Source: Penium margaritaceum
Taxonomy: Eukaryota > Streptophyta > Zygnematophyceae > Desmidiales > Peniaceae
Reading direction: 5' to 3'
Length of the DNA stretch: 28,141 nucleotides
NCBI GenBank assembly: GCA_023375785.1
Contig: SZWC01002403.1
Span: 113,828 to 141,968, forward strand
Made by a program: the position numbers and the translations under genes
The notes under the pieces: model-generated
What the model was told of the DNA's origin: nothing
Database searches by the model: none
What the model saw: only the letters and a program-made list of their open reading frames with translations
Shown here: piece after piece, positions 1 through 8,728 of the stretch
Layout: every line of letters begins with the position of its first letter
Position numbering within the stretch: position 1 is the stretch's first letter

Positions 1-376
1 CCCCCCCCCCAAAAGGGCAAAGTGTATTAGCTCAGTGTGGCAGGTTGGTGTATTCGATTTGAGTGATGGAAAAAAAATGTACAACATTGTATCTGTAGTT
101 GCGGACCGTCGATCGATCACGATCGACGACTCACGATCGAAGAAGCAAGTTATGGTACTGCGATGCAACGGGGCCCAGCAGGAGCACGGGCAAGCAAGAA
201 ATAAAGCCATCAACCCCGGGTGTGATTCGCGTGTGGGTTTGATCGAGAGTTTTGGGTTTGCTAGTCTTTTGACTAGCAAACCCAAAATGTGAGCTTGCCC
301 CCGATCCATGGCGTCGCTCCCTCCACCTGCTTGTTTGCTTGCTTACCTAGTCCGGCAACCACAGCAACCTACAGCT
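1..376. other. Intergenic left edge, no gene seen
   Basis: Starts with a run of ten C and contains a small cluster of CGATCG-type palindromes (about 109-140). The 85-codon open frame at 35-292 has no recognisable motif and runs through a perfect hairpin, so I do not call it a gene. Nothing else is supported before the LTR begins near 377. Confidence 0.5.
250..287. repeat. Perfect inverted repeat, 17-bp arms and 4-nt loop
   Basis: The arm TTTTGGGTTTGCTAGTC at 250-266 is the exact reverse complement of 271-287, separated by TTTT. It could extrude as a cruciform or form an RNA hairpin. It lies about 90 bp outside the LTR that starts near 377, so it is not an LTR terminus. It might be the remnant of a small inverted-repeat element, but no target duplication is obvious. 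Confidence 0.85.
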
Positions 377-680
377 AAAATACACCTATAGTAGTAGGTT
401 GGGGCAGCAGTTTTGTTGATGCAACGTATGGGAACCCACGCTCGTTGCTTAAGCTGCCCCCTTAGTCTGCTGCACCAAAGCCCAAGTGTGAGAGCTCTCG
501 TGTTTGTTACTTAGAACTGTGCGCGCCAGAGTTAGCGCCAGACAACAACTGAAAAGTGGAAATAGCTGATTGAGAACTGAGAATGAGACACAATGGGAGA
601 CCCCTCCAAGAACTAGCCTCCCCCAGCTCTACATAACTTGTTACTCAGTTTACCACCCAATAAGAAAACAACTATGTTTT
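377..680 (-). mobile_element. Copia-type LTR, left portion (split by the MULE)
   Basis: This stretch is clearly homologous to the first 300 bp of the LTRs at 11683-12514 and 20482-21291. Shared blocks include the CAGGTTGG..GCAGCAG start, GTTGATGCAACGT, GCTTAAG..CTGCCCCCT, GCGCGCCAGAGTTAGCGCCAG and the AATGGGAGAC..CCTCCAAG block. Homology stops at 680 and resumes at 7135 with the next block of the same LTR, so one LTR has been interrupted. By comparison with the complete element it is minus-oriented. It is more diverged from the other two LTRs than they are from each other. Confidence 0.88.
672..680. repeat. 9-bp target-site duplication, left copy
   Basis: CTATGTTTT here is repeated exactly at 7126-7134. 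Mutator-like elements typically make 9-bp duplications. Removing 681-7134 restores an LTR sequence collinear with 11958-12005. Confidence 0.9.
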
Positions 681-709
681 CCGGCCTAATTCCGCTATAC
701 CCACTGTTT
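681..709 (+). repeat. MULE terminal inverted repeat, left
   Basis: Starts right after the target duplication. Its TCCGCTATACCCACTGT core pairs with GCCGCATACCCACTGT on the reverse complement of the right end. The repeat is short and gapped, so the outer 8-10 bases are poorly matched. Confidence 0.7.
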
Positions 710-1661
710 GGGCCTCCAGTTCTTCTCCTGGCCAGTTCTCATACATTTAGGACATGGTACTCACTTTACACAAAACATGAGTGAAGTACCCACTTTTCTC
801 GAACCACCGGAGATGTTGCATGCCATACCCACTATTGCAAACAAATTCATGCTACACCGGTTCCAGACGAATTAGTTCGACGACTGTGGGTATCCGAAAT
901 CTTTTTTTTTATCTTTCAGCAAATTAGTCGCCATTTTGACAACTCACGAAATGACGCCCTACTCAAATGCCTTTCGAGTGACTTCAACTGAAGCACACGT
1001 TCCGTCAGAACAAACATGTGTAAAAGTGAACTCTTTCCTCGTACTTTCTTTGCCGCTTTGAACAGGGGGAGTGAAATTTGGATGAACGCCAAAAGCATGA
1101 CATCATTCACATGCAAAAACAGACATCACATGGTTTCCTTGCCAAACATGCAGCAGGGACGCCAAACGTGCCATGATGTTTTGTTTTGCTGCGGTTGCCG
1201 TCGACATCGACAACACGCGAACAGACTCTAATCCCAGAAAATCTTGATCACGCGATATGTTGCCAGGTGGACGTTGCCTCCTCTCATCCACATGCCAACG
1301 GCGCCACCATCGTTTGCTTGACAGTGATCCGGGTGCATGAAAGGGTTGCTAGTTTTTGTTACCACTCCATGCGTCTTCACACTGCATGCATGGTTTGCGA
1401 CAGTCGCCGTCATGGTAAGGCGGCCAACTGCAATGTGATGTGGTCGTTCTCTCTCGTCGTCCGTAGGGGTCGTGACCATTGAGCCATTGTTGATGTGTAC
1501 TCGACATGTACTTCCAATGTCACCGCTTTGTCGCAATGGGCCTCTGCCTCCGGGATGGCCCTCCTCCTCGCACTAACAACAGGTGGATTCCAAGTACAGA
1601 TGGTGGATAGGATGCATGTAACAATGCATGCCATACATTGTTGTACCCACTTTTTTCTAAG
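710..1661. promoter_or_regulatory. MULE 5' subterminal region with repeated TACCCAC motifs
   Basis: No gene is supported before the transposase start at 1662. Several overlapping short frames on both strands (916-1748) have no motif and contradict each other. The motif TACCCAC or its complement recurs at 698-704, 787-793, 826-832, 886-892 and 1644-1650, and again near the right end (6910-6916, 7104-7110). Such clusters suit transposase binding sites and the promoter of the transposase gene; that role is inference. Confidence 0.5.
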
Positions 1662-4600
1662 ATGGCTGCCACTTTTTACGCCATTGTAGGCGACTACCCG
1701 GATGACGAGGACGACTATCCTACAAAGGTCCTCGTCTCCCGGTACCACCCCAAGTCATCCTTCCTTTGGACCGATTAGGAGGAAAACGAGTGGAACTGTC
1801 ACGCCAATCTCGTGGAGCACATGACTCCGCGCTCCTCCGACCATGTTGAAGAGCGCACGATGCGAGTTGGAGGAACTCAACGTGTCCGTCCGTTTTGTGA
1901 TTACCGTGCGGGTGGGCTGAACCCACTTTCTTTAGAGGAATGGCGTCGCTTCCGACGGGGTTGGAACTCCTGCTATGTTGAAGTACACTATCCGCTTGCC
2001 ACCTCAGACCAGTTTTACCCGTGTATATTGTCCATACATGTGCCTGAAAATTTTCCACACATGTCCTCTTTGCAGGGTTGTATGATGAGGAAACGCCGCC
2101 CCCCCTCCCCGTCGGAGACAACTGGAAAAGATATCCAAGCCGATCCTTCTTGTGTACACAAACACAAAGGAATATGCGCGAACTTCTCGGGTGGGCGAAC
2201 CTTTTGCAACGTGGAGGCCTGTCGCGAAGCTGTCCAAGACTACGTATTCGGCCGCAATATGCATGTTTCCTGGGTCCGCAGTGAGCCAATTCACCTCGAA
2301 GTCCGCAACAAACTGTGAAAGACTGCAGGCTGCCCATGGCTTCTGAAGGCGCGCTTTCAGCACAAGCACGGCAACGTTGCCGTAACTGAGTTTGTGGATG
2401 GCCATTAGTGCTCCCCCACCACAAAGAAGGGCGACCAGGTGCGCCGGGCCGCGTGGGTGCTGTGGCACATCGAGCAGAATATCAAGAAAAAGCCATCTAC
2501 CAACACAAAGGCGTTGCACCAGATTATTGAGGCTCGCACTGGGGAGAAACTGCACTACCCGGTGGTGTATCATGTGGAAAAGGTGGCCCAGGAGAAGCTT
2601 AGGGGGGAGAAGACCCTGTCGTGGTCGCTCTTCCAAGCTCACATAACTGAGGTCAGTAATTTCTTTTGCAAATCATGTTTCCCAATGGTGTTCACGTTTG
2701 TGATAGATTGTTGTGTTAAACGACCATCCCCATGCACTGTACGCCCTACAGTTGAAGTGAGTGGACTCACGGACGTTTGCATGCACTGAGCAGGACAAGA
2801 AAAAACTATTCCGCCGGGCCTTCGTGGCACCCGGTGCGTGTCGGAATTTCTTGAACCATGTGCATCGCATCATCACCATGGACGTGACCTTCTTGAAAAA
2901 TGGGTTCAAGCAGGTTCTTCTTATTGCACAGTTATGGGATGCCATTAACCATTTGGTGCCCATGGCGTGGGCGCTGTGCGGACAAGAAGACAAGGACAAT
3001 TGGACGTGGTTTTTGTAACAGTTGTCTGAGGCGTATCCCACGGCCCGCGACCGAGGAACAGCCATCATCTCCGATCATGACGCCGGGCTCTTTGCTGCTC
3101 GGCCCGAGAGATGCCTGGTACTACGCACTACTATTGTGCATAGCACATCCGTGGGAACATGAAGTCCAAAGCGGGCCATGTGGCCGCGGAGCTCTTTTGG
3201 AAGCTCGCGCATGCCTTCACCGCCAGGGAGTTCAAGCGCACAAAAGAGGATTTGGCGAAGGCTTCCGCGTAGGCTCAAGAGTACATCTTTGATAGTGGTA
3301 CAGAACCGGGCATCCTGTTGGAGAGGTGGAGTCAACTCTACATTCCCGTGGTAGGAGGCGGTCACGCAACGAGCAATGCAGCAAAGTCATTGAACGCTCG
3401 TATCATGGACCTCCGCCATCTGTACCCCTTTCACTGTTTCGCCCAGCTTTACTTGTAGGTACAGAAGTTGTTTGCAGAATGGCAGAAGCTGACGCATGAC
3501 TGTGAGACCACGCTTGCCCTCTCCGCGGACACAAAAGCGAAAGACTACACGCAGAAGGCGTGAGAGTAAGATATCATCCCGGCCGGACCGCTCTATGGGA
3601 TGGTCTCAGGCCCCAAAAGTCTGTCCGGGCAGGAGGTCAATTGCAACGCGAAGAAGTGCAGCTACGGCCAGTGGGTTGAGTACGAGTTCCCGTGTCAGGA
3701 TGCAGTGAGCCTTCTACTTGATGCAGGTGTCAATTCCGAGATGTACGTTGACATTCACTTGATGAGAATGGCGTGGAAGAGGACCTACCGACACCCCATG
3801 CCCGGGGTGAATCTCCGCAAGGTGCAGTTTGCAGAGAAGGGGTGGCGACCGCCAAGCAAGAAGCGTGGTTTCAGAAGGCCGAAGTCCAAGCGGAAGGACC
3901 GGTACGATCGTCATAAGAGGACCGCATTTGCAGTCATTGCGGGCATGCTGGACATGGCCCGCAAAAATGTACCAACCCACGTGCTCTCTTCCCAGCTAAT
4001 ATTGCAGCGGCTCGTGCCAGACAGCTTGCCTCAAGACGCGAGATGCGAGGTGATAGTGGATGAGGCCCTGGAAGTGATGCAGCGGGTTCGGCAACAGCAA
4101 CAGTAGCAGCAGCCACGGTAGGTGAAACTGATGATGTAGTAGGTTCGGCAGCAACAGCAGCAGCAGTAGCCACGGCAGGTGAAACTGGTCATGTAGCGGG
4201 TGAGGCAGCAACAATAGCAGCGGTAGCTACAGCAGGTGAAACTGGTGTTTAGCGGGTGAGACAGCAGTAGCAACAGGCACAGCACGTGATGATGCAGTTG
4301 GAAATGAAGCAGCGGGTGAAGCAGCAAACCCCGCATTCTCTTCCCATGTTGAGAACCCATGGAGTCCAGCGGGGGTAGCAAACAACACAACAGAGCTCGA
4401 TCCCTCCTCGTTTGAGTGGTTGTATGAGGAGAGTGCCTCTGACTATGAGACAACTGAGATGGACGTTTGGGAGTCAAACAACTGCTCCTCCCACTCGGAC
4501 TCATCTGGGGACGCGGAACCAAGGCAGCGCAAGCGGAAGCGCAGAGGCCGTTCTGTCTGGGAATAGGTATATTTGTCACTCATGACATGCATTCATAGCC

Positions 4601-4958
4601 CATGATGCATAAAATTTGACTTCATCGGTCTCAACTGTGTTTTTCTTTTATCTTGTTCTCTGTGCAGGTGAAGCAGATCTATGTCCTGCAGAAGACGGTG
4701 ATCAAGCGGCAACCAAGGCTCAAACTGCACCGGAACAAGGTCAGATCACATGTGGCCCACGACACGGGATGTGCGGTGAAGGATGCGAAAGTCATCTGTT
4801 GCAAGATGGCCAATCTCAACCTACAAAAGAGAGAGGTGGAGGAGGCCAGATATGAAGTGGCCAACCCATGCACGGGCATGTGTGCATCCCCCTTTAGGGA
4901 AGAATTTCATGATGCATGCCAAGATTTCAATGAAGGTTTAGAGTGTCCTGCTTGTGAG
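1662..4958 (+). pseudogene. Mutator-like (MULE) transposase, decayed, three exons
   Basis: A DDE-type transposase that would cut and insert the surrounding element in the nucleus. ATG at 1662 (AAGATGGCT context) opens an acidic N-terminus. A MuDR-type N-terminal domain spans about 2190-2440 (FCNVEACREAV, then GCPW, then GH-stop-C). The helical pre-catalytic region (AAWVLWHIEQNIKKKP) follows, then the catalytic core from 2794 with MDVTFLKNGF (first Asp), EDKDNWTWFL and IISDHDAGLFAA (second Asp), and CA-stop-HIRGNMKSKAG. The SWIM-like finger CNAKKCSYGQWVEYEFPCQD (about 3649-3708) ends in Asp where His is expected. A basic stretch, an Ala/Thr/Gly repeat tail and a basic KRKRRGR end follow. Intron 1 (2652-2793) and intron 2 (4567-4667) keep GT-AG and phase 0. 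In-frame stops: 1776, 2316, 2406, 3016, 3141, 3270, 3456, 3561, 3567 and 4564. Frameshifts lie near 3095-3105, near 4082 and near 4250. Confidence 0.9.
4668..4958 (+). other. Cys-rich third exon of the MULE transposase gene
   Basis: Intron 2 has a GTATAT donor and a strong pyrimidine tract ending in TGTGCAG. After it an open frame reads VKQIYVLQKTVIKRQPRLK and then a region with eight cysteines spaced C-x8-CC-x22-C-x3-C-x11-C-x8-C-x2-C. Phase 0 fits the preceding exon, whose last codon is TAG, one transition from CAG. A GTCAAT donor follows GAG at 4958, so further exons may lie toward 5230. The cysteine pattern suggests metal binding, but I do not recognise the domain. It could instead be an unrelated ORF next to a true transposase end at 4566. 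Confidence 0.5.
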
Positions 4959-5262
4959 GTCAATTGTTTTGTGCATGGCTTACCCGTGTATGTTCAATTG
5001 TGGATAAGTACATGTGACATAACACCTCTGTTTCACTGGCCTTGATGATTTCAACGTTGCACACAATGTCATTTGACCTCTCCACTCACTCTTGTGTTTG
5101 CTGCACCTTGTCAGTAATGAAAAGCGATGGAACATTGGTCATTAACATTTCATTACTTTGTTTGCTGCTTCAACCACTACCTGGCAGTACACTGTTCAAC
5201 ACAATTTCAAGAAGGTACTGTTGAAAAGTTAATGCACTACGCAGACCACACTAAATGAAGTA
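4959..5262 (+). other. Possible intron and terminal exons of the MULE gene, unresolved
   Basis: A pyrimidine-rich acceptor-like stretch ends in CTTGTCAG near 5114 and another AG follows CTACCTGG near 5190. No long frame or motif allows an exon to be fixed. Confidence 0.25.
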
Positions 5263-5960
5263 AGATAGTGGTGGCAAGTGTTGTGGCTATCTATCACAAA
5301 GAGGGTTCCCATGAGACATACCACATGTCACTCCACATGTATTTGTACATGCAAATGATGCAGTCCCACTACCTACCACACAAAGGGCTCATGGCCGCTA
5401 TCTGCCACATTGAGGGCTCCAACACACAATCAATGGTCAAATACTTCATGAAACCGCACATAAGTATACGACGTGTCCACTATCTCAACACTTAGAGTTT
5501 GCAAGGATAGAAAATAAGTGGACACACGAAGAATGTATTCATGCATACATATGAAGATAAAAAACCAATCCCTACCACACAAAGGGCTCATGGCCGGTAT
5601 CTACAACAGAGAGGGCTCCAAGGAGACATAATAAGTCGTCAAATACTTCATGTAACCGTACATAAATGTACCACTTGTCCACCATCTGGCACACTTGCAG
5701 GTTGAAAGGATAGATTTTTAGTGGATACCCAAAGAAGATTATCATGCATACTTAGTACGCAGGACCACTCCCTACCACACTAAGGGCTCGTGGCTGCTAT
5801 GTGCCACACAGAGGGCTCCGAGGAGGCATAATCAGTGGTCAAATACTTCATGAAACCATACAAAAATGTACCACATGTCCACTATTTGGCACACTTCGAC
5901 GTTGAAAAGATACCATTTTTGTGGACACACCCCGAATATATTTGGGAATAAACATTATGC
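5263..5960. repeat. Tandem repeat with about 200-bp period, 3 full copies plus a partial one
   Basis: The landmark CTACCACAC(A/T)AAGGGCTC begins at 5373, 5572 and 5772, a period of 199-200 bp. Each copy continues with GAGGGCTCC, TCAAATACTTCATG, a CACNTGTCCAC motif and an A-rich tail ending in a GCATAC/GCATG motif. A diverged partial copy precedes them at about 5263-5372. Copies differ at many positions, so the array is old. It lies inside the MULE, between the transposase gene and the convergent ORF. Confidence 0.85.
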
Positions 5961-6290
5961 ATGCCCACTCTCTCCCTCAGGGCTGGATGGCTCCCTGTAC
6001 AGCCAGAGCAGCCACGGATGAGGATTGTTAGGTGGACGCTGAGTGGGCATACGCCTGCCCAGGATCCAAACCATGGTCTCTGGTTTAAGATATGTGGATG
6101 TCCATGATGGCATCCCGTTCCGCGTTACCCAATCGTCAAACTCAGCCTTGATAGTGGCCCATGCAGCACCTGCTTCCCGCGGATGCAACATGGCTGCTCT
6201 CTGCAATGCTTCCTCTCCACCCCACGCACCGACTTCATCCCATCGGTGCGGCCCTTTCGGAACTCCACTCGTATCATCGTCGGTAGCCAT
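5955..6290 (-). CDS. Unrecognised small ORF converging on the MULE transposase gene
   Basis: A 111-codon frame starting with ATG in good plant context (CAACCATGGC). The product begins MATDDDTSGVPKGPHRWDEV and contains an aromatic segment around AEFDDWVTRNGMPSW. No family is recognised. It lies in the right third of the MULE and faces the transposase gene. Autonomous MuDR of maize also carries a second, convergent gene (mudrB); the layout is similar but I see no sequence resemblance. It could be the first exon of a second transposon gene, a captured host fragment or a chance frame. The overlapping plus-strand frame 6043-6303 looks less protein-like. Confidence 0.4.
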   Translation of the reverse strand: MATDDDTSGVPKGPHRWDEVGAWGGEEALQRAAMLHPREAGAAWATIKAEFDDWVTRNGMPSWTSTYLKPETMVWILGRRMPTQRPPNNPHPWLLWLYREPSSPEGESGHA

Positions 6291-7098
6291 GGTTGTGCAA
6301 TAGATTAGCTATACCTATGGTGAGGCAAGTAGACATCGACGTCCACATTTTATGTGGCGCACGGGCCCTACATGCGGGAACCATGGCAGTGCGCACTAAT
6401 GTCTTTGACAGGTGGATCACATCAAACCAAATGGTTTACAATGGTTTTCAGTATGATGAACATGGCAATAAGGGCAAGGCACACCAGGCGCGGCAATCAA
6501 TGTGGACCAGCCGACCGACCGGGCCCGCCATCACACTCGATGATGATAGGTTGAGTGCAAACGTGCGCGGACGATGGTTTTCAGCTCTGTCACTTGGCCA
6601 ACGTACAACATTTGGGTTGAATGATGTTTTTGGCGGTTTAGTTCAAGAACTTTCGTTGGACACAAAATTCGCACGGGGTGGATGGTGCTGGCAAGAGGCA
6701 AATGACCGGCGCTCGATCATTGGACATTGAGGATAATCACGTATGCAGTGGATCAATGCGAGCCCTGAATGACAATGTCGCCAAGTCAGAGTGGAATCTT
6801 GTAAATGTGTGGTCTAGTGGCATTGTCAACTGCCATGCTGTCCTTGCAGCGCGACGCTAGAATGGGATCCGGTTTCAATGTTGTCGTGTTCCTTTGACCG
6901 GTGTGGAAAGTGGGTATGCGGTGAATTACATTGTTCTCCATACAATTTTTGGCACGGTGGACATCTGAAGTACTTGTTTTTAACAGTGGCCCTCACATGT
7001 ATTATGTGCCTTTTGTGGACGTTGCAGTTATGTTTCTGTCAAAGTGGCCCTGTTGTTCTTTTTCTGCGAAAATTTGGTATGGCGTACATTAGTTGTGA
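6291..7098. other. MULE right-hand region, no gene supported
   Basis: Plus-strand frames at 6293-6730 and 6878-7378 show no domain, and the latter runs across the transposon end into the LTR, so it cannot be one gene. Two GTGGGTA motifs (6910-6916, 7104-7110) mirror those at the left end. The space could hold the promoter of the minus-strand ORF. Confidence 0.4.
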
Positions 7099-7125
7099 CG
7101 ACAGTGGGTATGCGGCAAAAGTACT
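7099..7125 (-). repeat. MULE terminal inverted repeat, right
   Basis: Read on the minus strand it contains GCCGCATACCCACTGT, matching the core of the left terminus, and it ends right at the target duplication. Confidence 0.7.
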
Positions 7126-7134
7126 CTATGTTTT
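7126..7134. repeat. 9-bp target-site duplication, right copy
   Basis: CTATGTTTT, identical to 672-680. LTR homology resumes in the next base. Confidence 0.9.
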
Positions 7135-7545
7135 AAGGCAGGCAGGTTTTCTCGGTGAGCCCTGCCAGACAGCCGACAATCCAAAACCCTGTCGTCGTCC
7201 GTTTTGCCTGAAAACAAGATCATACCGTAATACACACGCTCCAAACGCAGCCGACCGGTCAGAATTAGCTAGAAAAATAGCAGTCAAGAGTTATAGCCAC
7301 CTAAACCGTGGCGGTGTCTACTCTAGAACCCGGTACCAACAGTTCCCGGAACTCATGACACTTGGATCCTGTGCATGATACAGTGCTCCGAATGCAACAA
7401 TGTAGTCAAATACAACACTGGACGCGTGTAGACGGCTGCCAGCTTGCTTCTCACAGCTCGTAGCTCGTAACGAGCAGTGAGCTTGCTGCTCATAGCTCGT
7501 TGCGAGTTGCGAGCAGTGAGGAATGAAAACAGAAAAACATAATCA
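7135..7545 (-). mobile_element. Copia-type LTR, right portion (continuation of 377-680)
   Basis: Homologous to the second half of the LTRs at 11683-12514 and 20482-21291: GGCAGGTTTTCTC, GCAGCCGACAA, CGTCGTCCGTTTTGCCTG, AGAATTAGCTAGAAAAATAG and GTGCATGA. The end is diverged, but GAAAAACATAATCA then ATCCCCCATG parallels the LTR end and polypurine tract of the complete element. The whole LTR without the MULE is about 715 bp, and it would be the 3' LTR of a minus-strand element whose interior lies to the right. Confidence 0.8.
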
Positions 7546-7555
7546 ATCCCCCATG
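7546..7555 (-). promoter_or_regulatory. Polypurine-tract-like site
   Basis: The minus strand reads CATGGGGGAT next to the LTR end, matching CATGGGGGAG of the complete element at 12515-12524. It would prime plus-strand DNA synthesis in that element. Confidence 0.6.
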
Positions 7556-7574
7556 CCGCAGGTGGCCCTTTTGT

Positions 7575-7850
7575 AGCAGTAGTGGCCACCACAGCCACTG
7601 CAGCAGCTGTAGCAGCTGTAGCAACACCAGTAGTACGCAGTAGCTTAGTAGCAGCAATGACACCATCTGTAACAATAGCAGCTGCTGTTGCTACAGCACC
7701 AGTAGTAACAATAGCAGTCGTAGCAGTAGCAGCAGTAGCAGTAGCACCAGCAGCAACAATAGCAGTAGCAACAACAACGGTAGCAATAGCAACAGCAGCA
7801 ACAACAGAAACTGTAGTAGCTCTGCTCTGGATGCAATAGCAGCTGTAGCA
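7575..7850 (+). repeat. Interrupted CAG/GTAGCAG-rich tract
   Basis: Dense imperfect trinucleotide sequence (GCAGCAGTAGCAGTAGCACC and similar). Open frames across it encode only Ala/Thr/Val or Cys/Tyr/Leu runs, so I do not call them genes. Together with the TGACGTCA-like cluster that follows, it resembles the leader of the complete copia element, in opposite orientation. Confidence 0.75.
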
Positions 7851-7869
7851 ACAACACTACAGCCATTGC

Positions 7870-7921
7870 TGACATCAGCCGTACTCGGCTGACATCACTA
7901 CTGACGTCATTGTTGACGTCA
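7870..7921. promoter_or_regulatory. Cluster of four TGAC(A/G)TCA octamers
   Basis: TGACATCA at 7870 and 7890 and TGACGTCA at 7902 and 7914. The palindrome TGACGTCA is the classic bZIP (CRE/TGA-type) binding site. Six related octamers lie before gag in the complete element (18884-19036). Function is inferred from motif density only. Confidence 0.55.
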
Positions 7922-7948
7922 GCAACAACAAAAAATACCAACACCTAC

Positions 7949-7960
7949 TAGTATCAGAGC
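7949..7960 (+). promoter_or_regulatory. Primer-binding-site-like sequence, plus orientation
   Basis: TAGTATCAGAGC matches the copia site TGGTATCAGAGC at 11 of 12 positions and is followed by AAGAGG, as is common in plant copia elements. It suggests that the sequence just to the left (perhaps from about 7558) is the end of an LTR of a plus-strand element and that its interior starts here. No matching second LTR was found in the window. Confidence 0.45.
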
Positions 7961-8728
7961 AAGAGGAATTACTCCTCGTGACAATCCGGAGGCCTCTTCA
8001 TGTTAGACACACGTGACGGGTGATCCCGCGTAGTTTTCTCATATACAACAGCAGTTGCTTTAGTCATTTCAGTGGCCACTGCCTGATCCAAAGCACATGG
8101 TCATCGTCTTGTGGACCATGCTATGCTCACATGCCCACAATAGTGATCGACTTGGCTATACCAACAGCAACGACACTTCTCCGCAGTAGTCTATTTTACC
8201 ACAAGTTGTGTTGCGGCCTGCGCACGCATGATTGCTACGCTGCGGCAACGACAGACTCACTTGATGCAGCAGCTGTGAGTGTGAATTGCGGTGCCAACGA
8301 TTGGCATAGTCGGTGCACGCACCGCAGCGGCACAGATAGCAGCCGAGATCTGCGTGCTGCTCGGACTTCATAAATGGCACACTTGCTGCCATAGCATCGG
8401 CATTTTCCACCGCTGTTCATCTGAGTCTCAGCCGTGCTCCAATCGCCGCACGTTAGTAGACCACGCTAGTACAACAACAGCCGCTCTATCGTTTGTGTTC
8501 CTTCTGGGGTGCTGATGGTGACCAAACTGACCGGAGCATCTACATCAACAGCTACTGCACACAGCAGCTCCCTACAGCTGACACTAGTGTTCTCCACCGC
8601 CAGCACCTCACTTCTCGGCCGCTCTTTGGCCACAAAACCGTCCCCTTTGGCCACGATATGGTCACTGCAGCCGTCCCTAGCATCACAGCTGCTCATTCAT
8701 ATCTTTTTCGTCGTGGCAACAGCAGCAG
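7961..8728. other. Region without a supported gene
   Basis: Several overlapping frames of 60-117 codons occur on both strands, rich in Ser, Thr, Ala and Cys, without domains. If 7949-7960 is a true PBS, this would be the leader before the frame that starts at 8729. Confidence 0.35.

Larger units (their letters stand above)
681..7125 (+). mobile_element. Mutator-like DNA transposon (MULE), about 6.4 kb
   Basis: A DNA transposon bounded by an exact 9-bp target duplication and by short imperfect terminal inverted repeats sharing ATACCCACTGT. It carries a decayed MULE transposase gene on the plus strand (1662 to about 4958), a 200-bp tandem-repeat block and a small convergent ORF (5955-6290, minus). 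It is inserted in a copia-type LTR, so it is younger than that LTR. At least ten in-frame stops and two or more frameshifts mean it is no longer autonomous. The boundaries rest on the target duplication and on the homologous uninterrupted LTRs, so they should be accurate to within a few bases. Confidence 0.9.

Noticed and set aside
1228..2642. Minus-strand frames up to 234 codons across the MULE 5' half
   Set aside because: The plus strand carries the MuDR-type N-terminal domain with correct introns; the minus frames lack motifs.
5263..5960. Possible CRISPR array
   Set aside because: Units are 200 bp, diverged along their whole length, and have no short identical repeat with unique spacers; the genome is eukaryotic.
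6878..7378. 166-codon plus frame
   Set aside because: It runs across the MULE end and target duplication into the LTR, so it cannot be one gene.
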